Positions 18,785 through 26,757 of a stretch of DNA of 64,000 bases are shown here, piece by piece. The stretch comes from Chitinophaga cymbidii (GTDB lineage: Bacteria; Bacteroidota; Bacteroidia; Chitinophagales; Chitinophagaceae): NCBI RefSeq assembly GCF_007992715.1, contig NZ_BKAU01000002.1, positions 248,001 through 312,000 on the forward strand, read 5' to 3'. Under the pieces are notes generated by a model that saw only the letters and a list, made by a program, of their open reading frames with translations, was not told the origin of the DNA and did no database searches. The first letter of the stretch is position 1. Each line of letters begins with the position of its first letter. The translations under genes were made by a program, and so were the position numbers.

Positions 18785-20599
18785 ATGATCAATGCTATAT
18801 ATAGAAAAATCATTCCGCTGATGCTCCTGTGTGTGCTGCTGGCGCCTTCCTGCCGGAAAGGCTTCCTGGACACCGTACCGGACAACATCACCACCCTGAA
18901 AGATGTTTTCACCAACAAGTCGATGACGGAACAATGGCTGGCCCGCTGTTATTCCATCATGCCCAACATGTGGGACCAGCCGTATAACAATGTATGGAGC
19001 GGTCAATGCGATGAGCTGGACTACGCCTGGGTGCAACCCGGTATCAACTCCGGCGCCATCACGCCGGACAATGCCAGTCCGAATACCTGGAACCCTTACT
19101 ACCAGACCATCCGCCTGTGCGCGGTCTTCATACAGAACGCAGATCAGAATAACGAGATCAAGGAACAGCCGAACGGAGAGCAGCTGCTCCGGCAGTACAA
19201 GGCGGAAGCGCGCTTTCTCCGGGCGTATTATTACTGGTTGATGATGAAACAGTATGGTCCTGTTGTGCTGATGGGAGAGGAGCCCAAGGCGCCGGAAGAA
19301 AACTTCCAAATACCGCGCAGCTCCTGGGACGAATGTGTGGAATACGTGCTCGCTGAAATGGATGCCGCGTATGCGGACGTGCCCGTGGTGCATCTCAACG
19401 CCGGCGGCAATGAAGTGGACAATACGCAGGTAGGCAGGATCACCAAGCCGGTGATCGCCGCGGTAAAGTCACAGGTATTATTATTCCATGCGAGCCCGCT
19501 GTTCAACGGCAATACAGACCTCGCTAATTTCAAGAACTTCGACGGCAAGCAGCTGTTCAACCAGACGTACGACAAGGAACGCTGGAAACGCGCGGCGGAC
19601 GCTGCCCTGGAGGTGATCAACACCAACCGCTACGAGCTTTTTAAAGTGGCGAACGACGATCCTTTCCAGGCCGCCTTCCTTTCATACCGCAATCTTTTCT
19701 TTGACGGTTATATGAAAGAAGGCATCTGGATCCGTTCGTCCAGCGCGAACGGCCAGTGGGAAAGACACATAGCGCCACGCTGCTCGAACGGTAATGCCTG
19801 GAACGGTATTGCCATCACACAGGAAATGGTGGATGCGTTCCGCATGGCGGACGGCAAAGCGATCACCGACCCCACCGGCAGCTATTCGGAAACAGGGTTT
19901 ACTACCACCGCCACCAGCTTTTATGTGGAAGGCACCTACAATATGTATGTAGGCCGTGAGCCGCGGTTTTACGTGAATGTCACCTTTAACGGCTCCACGA
20001 TCCCGGTAGTGCCGGATGCCGCTTACTCCCGTGTTGAATTTTTCTTCACCGGCAACAGCGGCAAAAACGGCGCGCCGAGGGACTGGCCGAGCACCGGCTA
20101 CACCGCCCGCAAGAACCTCCACCCGACCACCGATTTCAGGAACGGCAAATCCGTTGCCCGCCCGGCGATGATGATCCGCCTCGCGGAGATATACCTCAAT
20201 TATGCGGAAGCGCTGAATGAATACAGTCCCGGCCACGCCGATGTGCTGTTTTACCTGAATGCCGTGAGGAACCGCGCCGGCCTGCCCTCGCTCACCGGCG
20301 GCAGCCAGGACGAGCTGCGGAAAGAGATTCGCGTGGAAAGGCAGCTGGAGCTTATGTTTGAAGGGCACCGCTACTGGGATGTGCGCCGCTGGAAGATCGC
20401 CGATAAACCGGAATCCCACCAGGGCGGTCAGTTCCACGGCATGAACATCGAGAAAGGCACTTTCCTGTCAGACCCCGAGTTCCATCAGCGTACCGTAGTG
20501 TTCACCCGCGCACAGTGGCAACCGAAATATTACTTCTACCCCGTACCGCAAAGCGAGATCGACCGGAACAAGCAACTGGTGCAGTTCCCGGGCTATTGA
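18785..20599 (+). CDS. SusD/RagB-family nutrient-binding lipoprotein
   Basis: 604 aa. Lipobox LLAPSC at about residue 20. SusD features include YKAEARFLRAYYYWLMMKQYGP, RLAEIYLNYAEALNEY and RVERQLELMFEGHRYWDVRRWKIAD. It starts 12 bp after the SusC stop and is followed by a terminator at 20626, so the core operon ends here. No SusE/F-like or glycosidase gene follows, unlike the first locus. The partner enzymes may be encoded elsewhere. Confidence 0.95.
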   Translation: MINAIYRKIIPLMLLCVLLAPSCRKGFLDTVPDNITTLKDVFTNKSMTEQWLARCYSIMPNMWDQPYNNVWSGQCDELDYAWVQPGINSGAITPDNASPNTWNPYYQTIRLCAVFIQNADQNNEIKEQPNGEQLLRQYKAEARFLRAYYYWLMMKQYGPVVLMGEEPKAPEENFQIPRSSWDECVEYVLAEMDAAYADVPVVHLNAGGNEVDNTQVGRITKPVIAAVKSQVLLFHASPLFNGNTDLANFKNFDGKQLFNQTYDKERWKRAADAALEVINTNRYELFKVANDDPFQAAFLSYRNLFFDGYMKEGIWIRSSSANGQWERHIAPRCSNGNAWNGIAITQEMVDAFRMADGKAITDPTGSYSETGFTTTATSFYVEGTYNMYVGREPRFYVNVTFNGSTIPVVPDAAYSRVEFFFTGNSGKNGAPRDWPSTGYTARKNLHPTTDFRNGKSVARPAMMIRLAEIYLNYAEALNEYSPGHADVLFYLNAVRNRAGLPSLTGGSQDELRKEIRVERQLELMFEGHRYWDVRRWKIADKPESHQGGQFHGMNIEKGTFLSDPEFHQRTVVFTRAQWQPKYYFYPVPQSEIDRNKQLVQFPGY

Positions 20600-20625
20600 T
20601 CTGTTTTATTGCTTGTACAGGCATG

Positions 20626-20657
20626 AAGGGTGTATCGAATGTTCGATACACCCTTTT
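20626..20657 (+). terminator. Rho-independent terminator after the second SusCD pair
   Basis: A perfect 14-bp hairpin, AAGGGTGTATCGAA with a 2-nt loop and its complement ending CCCTTTT. It separates the SusCD operon from the ROK/MFS/SIS operon. Confidence 0.92.
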
Positions 20658-20768
20658 ACTTTATACGGGCAGCGTTGTGCAGCCCTGTTTTGCACAAAAT
20701 CCGCCGCCCGGTAACGGAGCGGAATCAGTTGTTTGTCTACATAATGAACACGTTATGAAAACACACGC

Positions 20769-21701
20769 ATGATATTGGCAATTGATCTGGGCGGTACCAA
20801 AATAGCGTCGGCTGTTTTTTCGCGGGATGGAAAGGTGTTACAGCAGCAAAACCGCTCCCTTGACGGGCGCGGCGGGAAAGCTGTGGGCCGGCTGGTAACG
20901 GAAGCCGTTGCGGAAGCGCTGGCATCCGGCGGCATTACCGCCATCGGCATAGCGGTGCCCGGCATCAGCCGCCATCAAACCGGCACTATATGGGCGCCGA
21001 ACATTGCGGGTTGGGATGATTATCCCCTGCTGGAAGAAGTGCGGGCTGTTGCTCAGGACATCCCGGTGTATATCGAAAGCGACCGTTCCTGTTACATCCT
21101 CGGCGAAGCCTGGCAGGGTAATGCGCAGGGTTGTAACGATGCCATCTACCTGGCCGTAGGCACCGGCATCGGCGCCGGCATTCTCACCGGCGGGAGGCTG
21201 CTGCATGGCGCGGCGGACATTGGCGGGGCCATCGGATGGATGGCGCTGGACCGGCCCTTTCAGGCGTCGTATACCGACTGCGGCTGCTTTGAAAGCATGG
21301 CTTCCGGCGAGGGCATCGCCAAAGTGGCCGCGGCCGCTGTAGCGGAAGATGAGCATTACAGCGGGGTGTTGAAAAAAGAGGGCCTGCGGGCGCAGGATGT
21401 GTTTTCCGCTTACGGACATAACGACCGTATAGCCATAGACGTTATCACGCAATGCATATCGCTGTGGGGGATGGCTGCGGCTAACCTCATCAGTCTTTTT
21501 AATCCCGTCAGGATCATTTTTGGCGGTGGTGTGTTCGGACCGGCCGTGGCGCTGATCCCCCTGATCGCGAAGGAAGCGGCCCGCTGGGCGCAACCCGTGA
21601 GCATGGGGCTCGTGAAGCTGGAAGCTTCCGCATTGGGCAACAGCGCCGGGTTGTACGGCGCCGCCTGCCTGGCCATGAAAAGCAGTCACTATGTACAATA
21701 A
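20769..21701 (+). CDS. ROK-family sugar kinase
   Basis: 310 aa. The N-terminal phosphate-binding loop AIDLGGTKIA at residues 3-12 and the second ATP motif VGTGIGAGIL near 137 mark an actin-fold sugar kinase. There is no N-terminal HTH, so it is a kinase and not a ROK repressor. The usual zinc-binding cysteine cluster after the catalytic region is degenerate (DCGCFESMASG near 177). It overlaps the MFS gene by 11 bp and is followed by a SIS protein. This suggests uptake, phosphorylation and isomerisation of a glucose-, mannose- or N-acetylhexosamine-like sugar (inference). Cytoplasmic. Confidence 0.88.
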   Translation: MILAIDLGGTKIASAVFSRDGKVLQQQNRSLDGRGGKAVGRLVTEAVAEALASGGITAIGIAVPGISRHQTGTIWAPNIAGWDDYPLLEEVRAVAQDIPVYIESDRSCYILGEAWQGNAQGCNDAIYLAVGTGIGAGILTGGRLLHGAADIGGAIGWMALDRPFQASYTDCGCFESMASGEGIAKVAAAAVAEDEHYSGVLKKEGLRAQDVFSAYGHNDRIAIDVITQCISLWGMAAANLISLFNPVRIIFGGGVFGPAVALIPLIAKEAARWAQPVSMGLVKLEASALGNSAGLYGAACLAMKSSHYVQ

Positions 21702-22836
21702 AAACGTGGTATTCTGGGCAGCCTGCATAGGTCTTCTGCTTTTCGGCGTAACGTTGATCACGCTCGGCGCCGTGGTGCTGGACCTCCGCGCGAAGTTCGG
21801 GTTGAACGGCGTGGCCGCGGGTACTTTGTTTTCCATTATGCCCATCGGCATCCTGGCGGGTTCTTTGCTGTTCGGTCCCGTTTGTGACCGCTATGGCTAC
21901 AAGCTGTTGCTGGTACTGGCTTCGTTCGGGCTTTGCGCCGGTTTCCAGGGCATCGCGCATGCCGCTTCCATCGGCCTGCTGAAAGCATGCATTTTTATAT
22001 TCGGCCTCTCCGGCGGCATCATCAACGGCACCACAAATGCGGTGGTGGCGGATATCAGCACCCGCGGCAAGGGCGCGTCGCTGAGCCTGCTGGGCGTTTC
22101 CTTCGGCATCGGCGCGCTGGGCATGCCCCAGGTGCTGGGCGCTTTGCGCGATCATTTTCAGTGGCATACCATCGTGGCGGCGATCGGCTGGGCGGCTTTC
22201 GCTGTTGGCCTGCTGTACGCCGTGATCCGCTTCCCGCCCGCCAAGCAACAAGGCAGCCGGCTGTTTGCGCGAAGCGGTAAAATGTTTGAAGACATGACCT
22301 TGCTGCTCATCGGCTTTTTCCTTTTCTGCCAGAGCAGCTTCGAGGCTATTATCAATAACTGGACTACCACCTATCTCACCGCGGGAGATCATATGGAGGA
22401 ACATAACGCCCTCTATGCGTTGTCCCTCTACGTGGCCGGCCTCACCGTGATGCGCCTGCTCACCGGCAGCATCTTCCGCACCGTTTCTCCTCAGCATATG
22501 CTTACCATTTCCCTGCTGCTGATGCCCGCGGGTATTTTACTGCTGCAGACGGGCGCCATGTTCATTGTATCGGCCATCGGGCTGATCCTGTTGGGAGCGG
22601 GACTGGCGGGCGGTTTCCCCATCATGCTCGGCTTCGTGGGAGAGCGGTATGCCGCGCAATCCGGTACGGCATTCAGCTTTGTGCTGGTGATCGCGCTTAC
22701 CGGGAACATGCTGGTGAACTATATGATGGGACTGGTGGTGCAGCATTACGGCGTGCGGCATCTCACCACCGTGGCATTCGCGGAGTGGATGGTGATGCTC
22801 TTGCTGTGCAGCACCATCGTCAGAAGACTGAAATAA
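21691..22836 (+). CDS. MFS sugar transporter
   Basis: 381 aa with about 12 hydrophobic segments. The loop after helix 2 has the MFS motif LLFGPVCDRYGYK at about 50. Its general character resembles the fucose/N-acetylglucosamine permease branch of the MFS (FucP/NagP-like), compact and without large loops. It starts inside the 3' end of the ROK gene and is 15 bp from the SIS gene, so the three are co-translated. It would move the mono- or disaccharide across the inner membrane after SusCD import. Substrate not determinable. Confidence 0.85.
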   Translation: MYNKNVVFWAACIGLLLFGVTLITLGAVVLDLRAKFGLNGVAAGTLFSIMPIGILAGSLLFGPVCDRYGYKLLLVLASFGLCAGFQGIAHAASIGLLKACIFIFGLSGGIINGTTNAVVADISTRGKGASLSLLGVSFGIGALGMPQVLGALRDHFQWHTIVAAIGWAAFAVGLLYAVIRFPPAKQQGSRLFARSGKMFEDMTLLLIGFFLFCQSSFEAIINNWTTTYLTAGDHMEEHNALYALSLYVAGLTVMRLLTGSIFRTVSPQHMLTISLLLMPAGILLLQTGAMFIVSAIGLILLGAGLAGGFPIMLGFVGERYAAQSGTAFSFVLVIALTGNMLVNYMMGLVVQHYGVRHLTTVAFAEWMVMLLLCSTIVRRLK

Positions 22837-22851
22837 TCAAATCATCAACAT

Positions 22852-23613
22852 ATGCTTGCAAAACAATGGCTGGGCCATGCCCGGAGCGTGATGGCGCAGA
22901 TCGAGGAAACACAGATGGACAATATCCGGAAAGCCGCGGAAACAATGGCGGACAGCATTGCTTGCGGCCGCTGGGTGCATACCTTCGGCTGCGGTCACGC
23001 TACCATTCCCATTGAAGAGATGTACCCGCGCATCGGCGGCTTCGTGGGTTTTCACCCGATGGTGGAATTGCCGCTTACTTTTTTTACCCGCATCACCGGT
23101 GAAATGGGCGTGCATCAGTTCGTGTTCCTGGAAAGGGTGGAAGGTTATGGCGTGGAGATCATGAAAGGATATAATTTCGATGCCCGCGATACCATGTGGC
23201 TCTTTTCCCACTCCGGCATCAACAACGTGAATATCGACGTGGCGATAGAAGCGAAGAAGCGCGGGATGAAAGTGATCGCCTACGGCTCCGCCGCCGCTGC
23301 AAAAGGCAAGCAGACAAGGCATTCCAGCGGTAAAACGATCTTCGATGTGGCGGACATCGTGGTGGATTCCTGCGCGCCCATTGAAGATGCCACGGTGCCG
23401 CTGAAGAACCACGCCGACAAGATCGGCCCCGTTTCCACGATGGCTTTCATCTCCTGTGTATGGATGACCGTTACCACTGTAGCGGAGATCCTGGCGGACA
23501 GAGGTGTGCAGCTGCATATCCATCCTTCCCATAACGTTCCCGGCGATACGACCGCCCGTCAGCGTCTTGAAGATGCATTGGCTGCTTATAAGGAGCGGAT
23601 CGCAGGGGTGTAG
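22852..23613 (+). CDS. SIS-domain (sugar isomerase-type) protein, UPF0309-like
   Basis: 253 aa. The SIS phosphosugar-binding fold spans about 30-200 (WVHTFGCGHATIPIEEMYPR, TMWLFSHSGINNVNIDVAIEAKKRGMKVIAYGS). The SHSG/N loop binds sugar phosphate. Length and layout match the UPF0309 group, whose function is not established but which often lies beside kinases and transporters of amino sugars. It is the third gene of the ROK-MFS-SIS operon, where it may isomerise or bind the ROK product. It ends 40 bp before the convergent BlaR1-like gene. Confidence 0.85.
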   Translation: MLAKQWLGHARSVMAQIEETQMDNIRKAAETMADSIACGRWVHTFGCGHATIPIEEMYPRIGGFVGFHPMVELPLTFFTRITGEMGVHQFVFLERVEGYGVEIMKGYNFDARDTMWLFSHSGINNVNIDVAIEAKKRGMKVIAYGSAAAAKGKQTRHSSGKTIFDVADIVVDSCAPIEDATVPLKNHADKIGPVSTMAFISCVWMTVTTVAEILADRGVQLHIHPSHNVPGDTTARQRLEDALAAYKERIAGV

Positions 23614-23653
23614 AGAACGGCTATCAGCCCAGGCAGAATTCCCGCGGCGGCAA

Positions 23654-25321
23654 TTAACATTCCTCCTGTGGTTTGCCGATGTTCATTGTTTTCAGCAGGG
23701 CTGCCGGCAGTACGGGTTCGTATTTTGAAGGCTTCTTCGCCTTAGGCTCCTTCGCCGGTTGAGGTTTGGGTGTAGCGGCCGGTTCCGGTTTTTTGATTTG
23801 TTTGGGTGCGGCAGCTGGTTTGGGCTTTAGTTTCAGTTTCGGCGCCGGGGCCGGATTCGCCTGAAGGACGATTGTTTTTTGAGGACTATACAGGGTGATT
23901 TTTGGTGCGGACATGGTGACAACCTTGTATACGGGAGCGGTATCCAGCTTGATGGGCTTTTCGGCATATATAGTGATTTTCGGCCGTGTTGAATCTATGG
24001 ACAGCACGGTGTATTCATTCGAATAAGTAGTCCTATATGTGTGGCTTACCGTATCGGTAGTATAATGTACCTTATACTTCACGTGCGCGGTGTCAACATG
24101 GTATACCTGGTGTTTGAGGTGAACGGTGTCGGCATGGAAAACCACAACCTGGTCCTTTGCTGAATCCGCATGAAAGACAACCTGCTTCGGAGATTTGTCT
24201 TTTTTATGGTGATTACGGGTGTACACCGTGTCAATGCGGATTTCTTTCGATTTTCTGGCCGGAACGGTGTCTATGAGCTTGTCAGCTGTTTGTGTAAGTT
24301 TTTCGGACCGCCATACGGGATTGACGGAATCCTTTGATGCCGGTATAAAGCTGAAGGCGGTAACGGCCAGTATGCCGAGCATTAATATTGATTTTTCCAT
24401 GATGCTTAGTTTTTTGTTCTCGCGGGTGAGCAGCCGCTTTACCCGGTTGAGGAGATGATGTTGTTTTTCCATCAGCGCGATGCCCGGATGGATGCCCGCC
24501 GCTCTTTCCTCGAAGGCCACCAGTGCGTGGAGGTAGCTGCTTTGATGCGGTGTGTGCGCCACCACGATGTCATCGCAACAGGCTTCCCTTTCTTCACGCA
24601 GGAGTGCGGATATCCAGAGCATGGCGGGATTGAAGAAGAAGATCGTATCAGAAAAGTTTTGCAGAATGTTGACGAGGTAATCTTTCCGGCGGATGTGCGC
24701 CAGCTCATGCAGAAGGATGGTTTCCACCTGGTCCGCCGGCAATTGGGCCAGCAGTCCGAGGGGAACGTAGATGCAGGGTTTCAGGACACCGAGTGTAAAG
24801 GGAACCTGTGCCCTGGCGGTTTCGAGCAACCGCACCGTTTGCGAAATGCCCAGCTGTTCCGCGAGATCACGCATCCGTTCACTCCATTCCGCCGTTGCAG
24901 GCGAAGCTTCCTGGCGGATACGGCGGATATGATAAAATCCGCTCATCAACCTGCAGCATCTGAACATAAAAACGATCAGCCACACCAGCATAATAAGCCC
25001 TGCATGGGCATTCATGTATTGGAGGAGGATATCACCGGGATGCGCAATGGATGAAGTGGCGGAAGGAGCGGCAACGATGATATACGGACCGCCTGATGCG
25101 GTACCCGCAGCGGTGTTCGATTCAAGATAAAAGGTAAAACCGGCGGCCAGCAAAGACAGCAGCAGGATGGAGCCAAGGAGATTGTAACGGGTACGTGCGG
25201 CCGTGCGGCGGGTAAATGCCAGCACAAGCCCCGCCAGGATAGCGGCGATCATTCCCTGCCAAAGGGAGTGCAGGAAAGTTCTGCAGATGGCCTGCAGTAT
25301 CTCGTTGTTCATCCATTGCAT
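23654..25321 (-). CDS. BlaR1/M56-family membrane metallopeptidase with long proline-rich periplasmic tail
   Basis: 555 aa. About four N-terminal membrane helices (from residues 10, 40, 85 and 300). The cytoplasmic zinc-protease domain has the HExxH motif HELAHIRRKDY at about 205. In the family, signal sensed outside activates this protease, which inactivates the BlaI repressor encoded just upstream. The sensor is not a penicillin-binding domain here. It is about 240 residues of repeated VYHVDTAHVKYKVHY-like strands ending in a Pro/Lys/Ala stretch (PKLKLKPKPAAAPKQIKKPEP) and a TonB-C-like end. The ligand is therefore unlikely to be a beta-lactam. It is encoded 17 bp after the BlaI gene. Confidence 0.88.
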   Translation of the reverse strand: MQWMNNEILQAICRTFLHSLWQGMIAAILAGLVLAFTRRTAARTRYNLLGSILLLSLLAAGFTFYLESNTAAGTASGGPYIIVAAPSATSSIAHPGDILLQYMNAHAGLIMLVWLIVFMFRCCRLMSGFYHIRRIRQEASPATAEWSERMRDLAEQLGISQTVRLLETARAQVPFTLGVLKPCIYVPLGLLAQLPADQVETILLHELAHIRRKDYLVNILQNFSDTIFFFNPAMLWISALLREEREACCDDIVVAHTPHQSSYLHALVAFEERAAGIHPGIALMEKQHHLLNRVKRLLTRENKKLSIMEKSILMLGILAVTAFSFIPASKDSVNPVWRSEKLTQTADKLIDTVPARKSKEIRIDTVYTRNHHKKDKSPKQVVFHADSAKDQVVVFHADTVHLKHQVYHVDTAHVKYKVHYTTDTVSHTYRTTYSNEYTVLSIDSTRPKITIYAEKPIKLDTAPVYKVVTMSAPKITLYSPQKTIVLQANPAPAPKLKLKPKPAAAPKQIKKPEPAATPKPQPAKEPKAKKPSKYEPVLPAALLKTMNIGKPQEEC

Positions 25322-25338
25322 AATGCGGATTTGAAGGT

Positions 25339-25731
25339 TTATTTATCCATTTTTTTCAGCAGCTCCCGGATAGCGTCCAGTTCTTTTTTGGAAGTTTTCT
25401 TGTTACCGAGCAGCTGCATCATGAGGCTGGAAGCCGAGCCGTTATACATGGTGTCCACAAACCGGTCCAGCAGACGGCCTTTGGTAGCCTGCTCTTCCGC
25501 CGCGGCGCTGTAAACATGTTTCATCTGGCTGTCGTCACGATCGAGCAATCCCTTTTCCACCATGATCTGCATGAGCTTGAGGGTGGAGGTGTATTGCACC
25601 TCGCGTTTCTGTTCGTTCAGTATATCATTGACCGTGCGTACGGTGGAGGGGCCGTGCTGCCACAGCACCTGCAATATTTCCAGTTCAGACCGGGTGGGTT
25701 CCGGGTTGTTTTCTTTGCTGATCTTCTTCAT
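25339..25731 (-). CDS. BlaI/MecI/CopY-family transcriptional repressor
   Basis: 130 aa from ATG 25731. Winged HTH at about 10-80 (PTRSELEILQVLWQHGPSTVRTVNDILNEQKREVQYTSTLKLMQIM), with the family's proteolysis/dimerisation helix C-terminal to it. It forms an operon with the M56 protease downstream, which should cleave it on induction. Its promoter has a perfect palindrome in the spacer, so it represses itself and its partner. The start was chosen because the longer reading frame would extend through the promoter boxes. Confidence 0.92.
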   Translation of the reverse strand: MKKISKENNPEPTRSELEILQVLWQHGPSTVRTVNDILNEQKREVQYTSTLKLMQIMVEKGLLDRDDSQMKHVYSAAAEEQATKGRLLDRFVDTMYNGSASSLMMQLLGNKKTSKKELDAIRELLKKMDK

Positions 25732-25736
25732 GATGA

Positions 25737-25766
25737 TAAAGGTAGGAAATATTTCGTACGAAACAA
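25737..25766 (-). promoter_or_regulatory. Promoter and palindromic operator of the BlaI/BlaR1-like operon
   Basis: Minus strand: TTG (25766-25764), a 19-nt spacer, then TACCTTTA (25744-25737), one base off TAnnTTTG. The spacer holds a perfect 12-bp palindrome TTTCGTACGAAA (25752-25763) touching the -33 box, the expected place for a BlaI dimer. The ATG follows the -7 box by 5 nt, which implies a leaderless message. Confidence 0.72.
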
Positions 25767-25993
25767 GTATGACCTTTTGTTTTTTGTGCTTCTGATAGGA
25801 TATTCGCTGAAACAACGGCAGATCAAGTCCACATTAAGTCCACCTCACGTCCACCTTGCCATGTGTTCTCCTTTAGCTCTCCTGGCCGTTTCCCGGCAAT
25901 ACCACGGTGTTCTTTTTTATCAAAGGCAAAAAACTATCATTTTAAGTGGGTGCAGGCATAATTGCCTAACATTGCTTTGGAAATCTCATCTGT

Positions 25994-26464
25994 ATGAAAG
26001 CTATACCCTCTCTTTATGAATGGGCGGGCGGGAAGGAAGCGCTGGAAAAGCTCACGGAAGTCTTTTACGCGAAAGTGCTGCAGGACGATCTGCTGGAGCC
26101 GGTATTCCGCCATATGTCCCCCGACCACAGCCGTCATGTCGCCCATTTCATCGCCCAGGTCTTCGGCGGCCCGCCGCTGTATACAGCGGAGGATCAGGGG
26201 AGTCATGCCTCGATGGTCCGGCATCACGTCGGCAAAAGCCTGACCGAGGCGCAGCGCCGCCGGTGGATCGCCCTTTTGCTGGACAGCGCTGATGAAGTGG
26301 GACTGGCCGATGATCCGGAATTCCGTTCCGCCCTGGTGGGGTACCTGGAGTGGGGGAGCCGGATTGCGGTGATCAACTCTAATGTGGCGGAGAACCCTGT
26401 GAATCCCGAGGAGCCGATGCCGAAGTGGGGCTGGGGCGAGCCTGGCGGCCCTTATCAGCCATAG
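25994..26464 (+). CDS. Group II truncated haemoglobin
   Basis: 156 aa. 2/2 globin fold with LYEWAGGKEALEKLTEVFYAKV at 6-27 (B10 Tyr in FYAKV), VFRHMSPDHSRHVAHFIAQVFGGP, then SHASMVRHHVGKSLTEAQRRRW, where one of the two histidines is the proximal haem ligand. The C-terminal WGWGEPGGPYQP tail is typical of group II proteins. Such globins bind O2/NO and often act in redox or nitrosative stress. It is a single gene lying just upstream of the tRNA-Met gene. Confidence 0.93.
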   Translation: MKAIPSLYEWAGGKEALEKLTEVFYAKVLQDDLLEPVFRHMSPDHSRHVAHFIAQVFGGPPLYTAEDQGSHASMVRHHVGKSLTEAQRRRWIALLLDSADEVGLADDPEFRSALVGYLEWGSRIAVINSNVAENPVNPEEPMPKWGWGEPGGPYQP

Positions 26465-26496
26465 GCGCCGGTTTAAAACTTTTTTCGCTGTAAGGT

Positions 26497-26527
26497 TTGA
26501 CTTTTATTGTTTTAGCCTGTATCTTTG
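26497..26527 (+). promoter_or_regulatory. Promoter of the tRNA-Met gene
   Basis: TTG at 26497-26499, a 20-nt spacer and TATCTTTG at 26520-26527 match the Bacteroidota vegetative -33/-7 consensus. Transcription would start about 15 nt before the mature tRNA. Confidence 0.75.
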
Positions 26528-26548
26528 CACTCCCAATTTGAAAATAAT

Positions 26549-26622
26549 GGCGAGGTAGCTCAGGTGGTTAGAGCGTTGGATTCATAACCCAAAGGTCTCG
26601 GGTTCAACTCCCGATCTCGCTA
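26549..26622 (+). tRNA. tRNA-Met (CAT anticodon)
   Basis: 74 nt cloverleaf. Acceptor GGCGAGG/TCTCGCT with G-T pairs at both ends, D-stem GCTC/GAGC, anticodon stem TTGG(A)/(C)CCAA with loop TTCATAA (CAT at its centre), T-arm TCGGG-TTCAACT-CCCGA and discriminator A. CCA is not encoded. The A-C closing mismatch above the anticodon loop is common in elongator tRNA-Met. A tRNA-Ile2 with modified C34 also reads CAT and cannot be excluded by eye. Confidence 0.95.
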
Positions 26623-26623
26623 C
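26615..26623 (+). repeat. Left copy of a 9-bp repeat at the tRNA 3' end (possible attL)
   Basis: TCTCGCTAC covers the 3' acceptor strand of tRNA-Met, the usual target of integrating elements. It recurs in the same orientation at 30940-30948, beyond the island genes. Confidence 0.4.
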
Positions 26624-26650
26624 GAATGGGAGAATCTCCTAAGTCACTTG

Positions 26651-26680
26651 AGGGCTGTTCTACAAAGAGCAGCCCTTTTT
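26651..26680 (+). terminator. Rho-independent terminator after tRNA-Met
   Basis: 11-bp stem AGGGCTGTTCT/AGAGCAGCCCT with a 4-nt loop followed by TTTTTC. It terminates the tRNA transcript and lies 37 bp before the insertion sequence duplication. Confidence 0.88.
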
Positions 26681-26717
26681 CTTTGAGCGTCTTCGTTATG
26701 TATTAAGGCAGGATGGA

Positions 26718-26725
26718 GGAAGGGT
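26718..26725 (+). repeat. Left target-site duplication of the insertion sequence
   Basis: GGAAGGGT, identical to 28157-28164 on the other side of the element. An 8-bp duplication is the standard signature of ISL3-class transposition. Confidence 0.93.
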
Positions 26726-26757
26726 GGATCAAGTCAAATTTCTGGGGGATTTTACAA

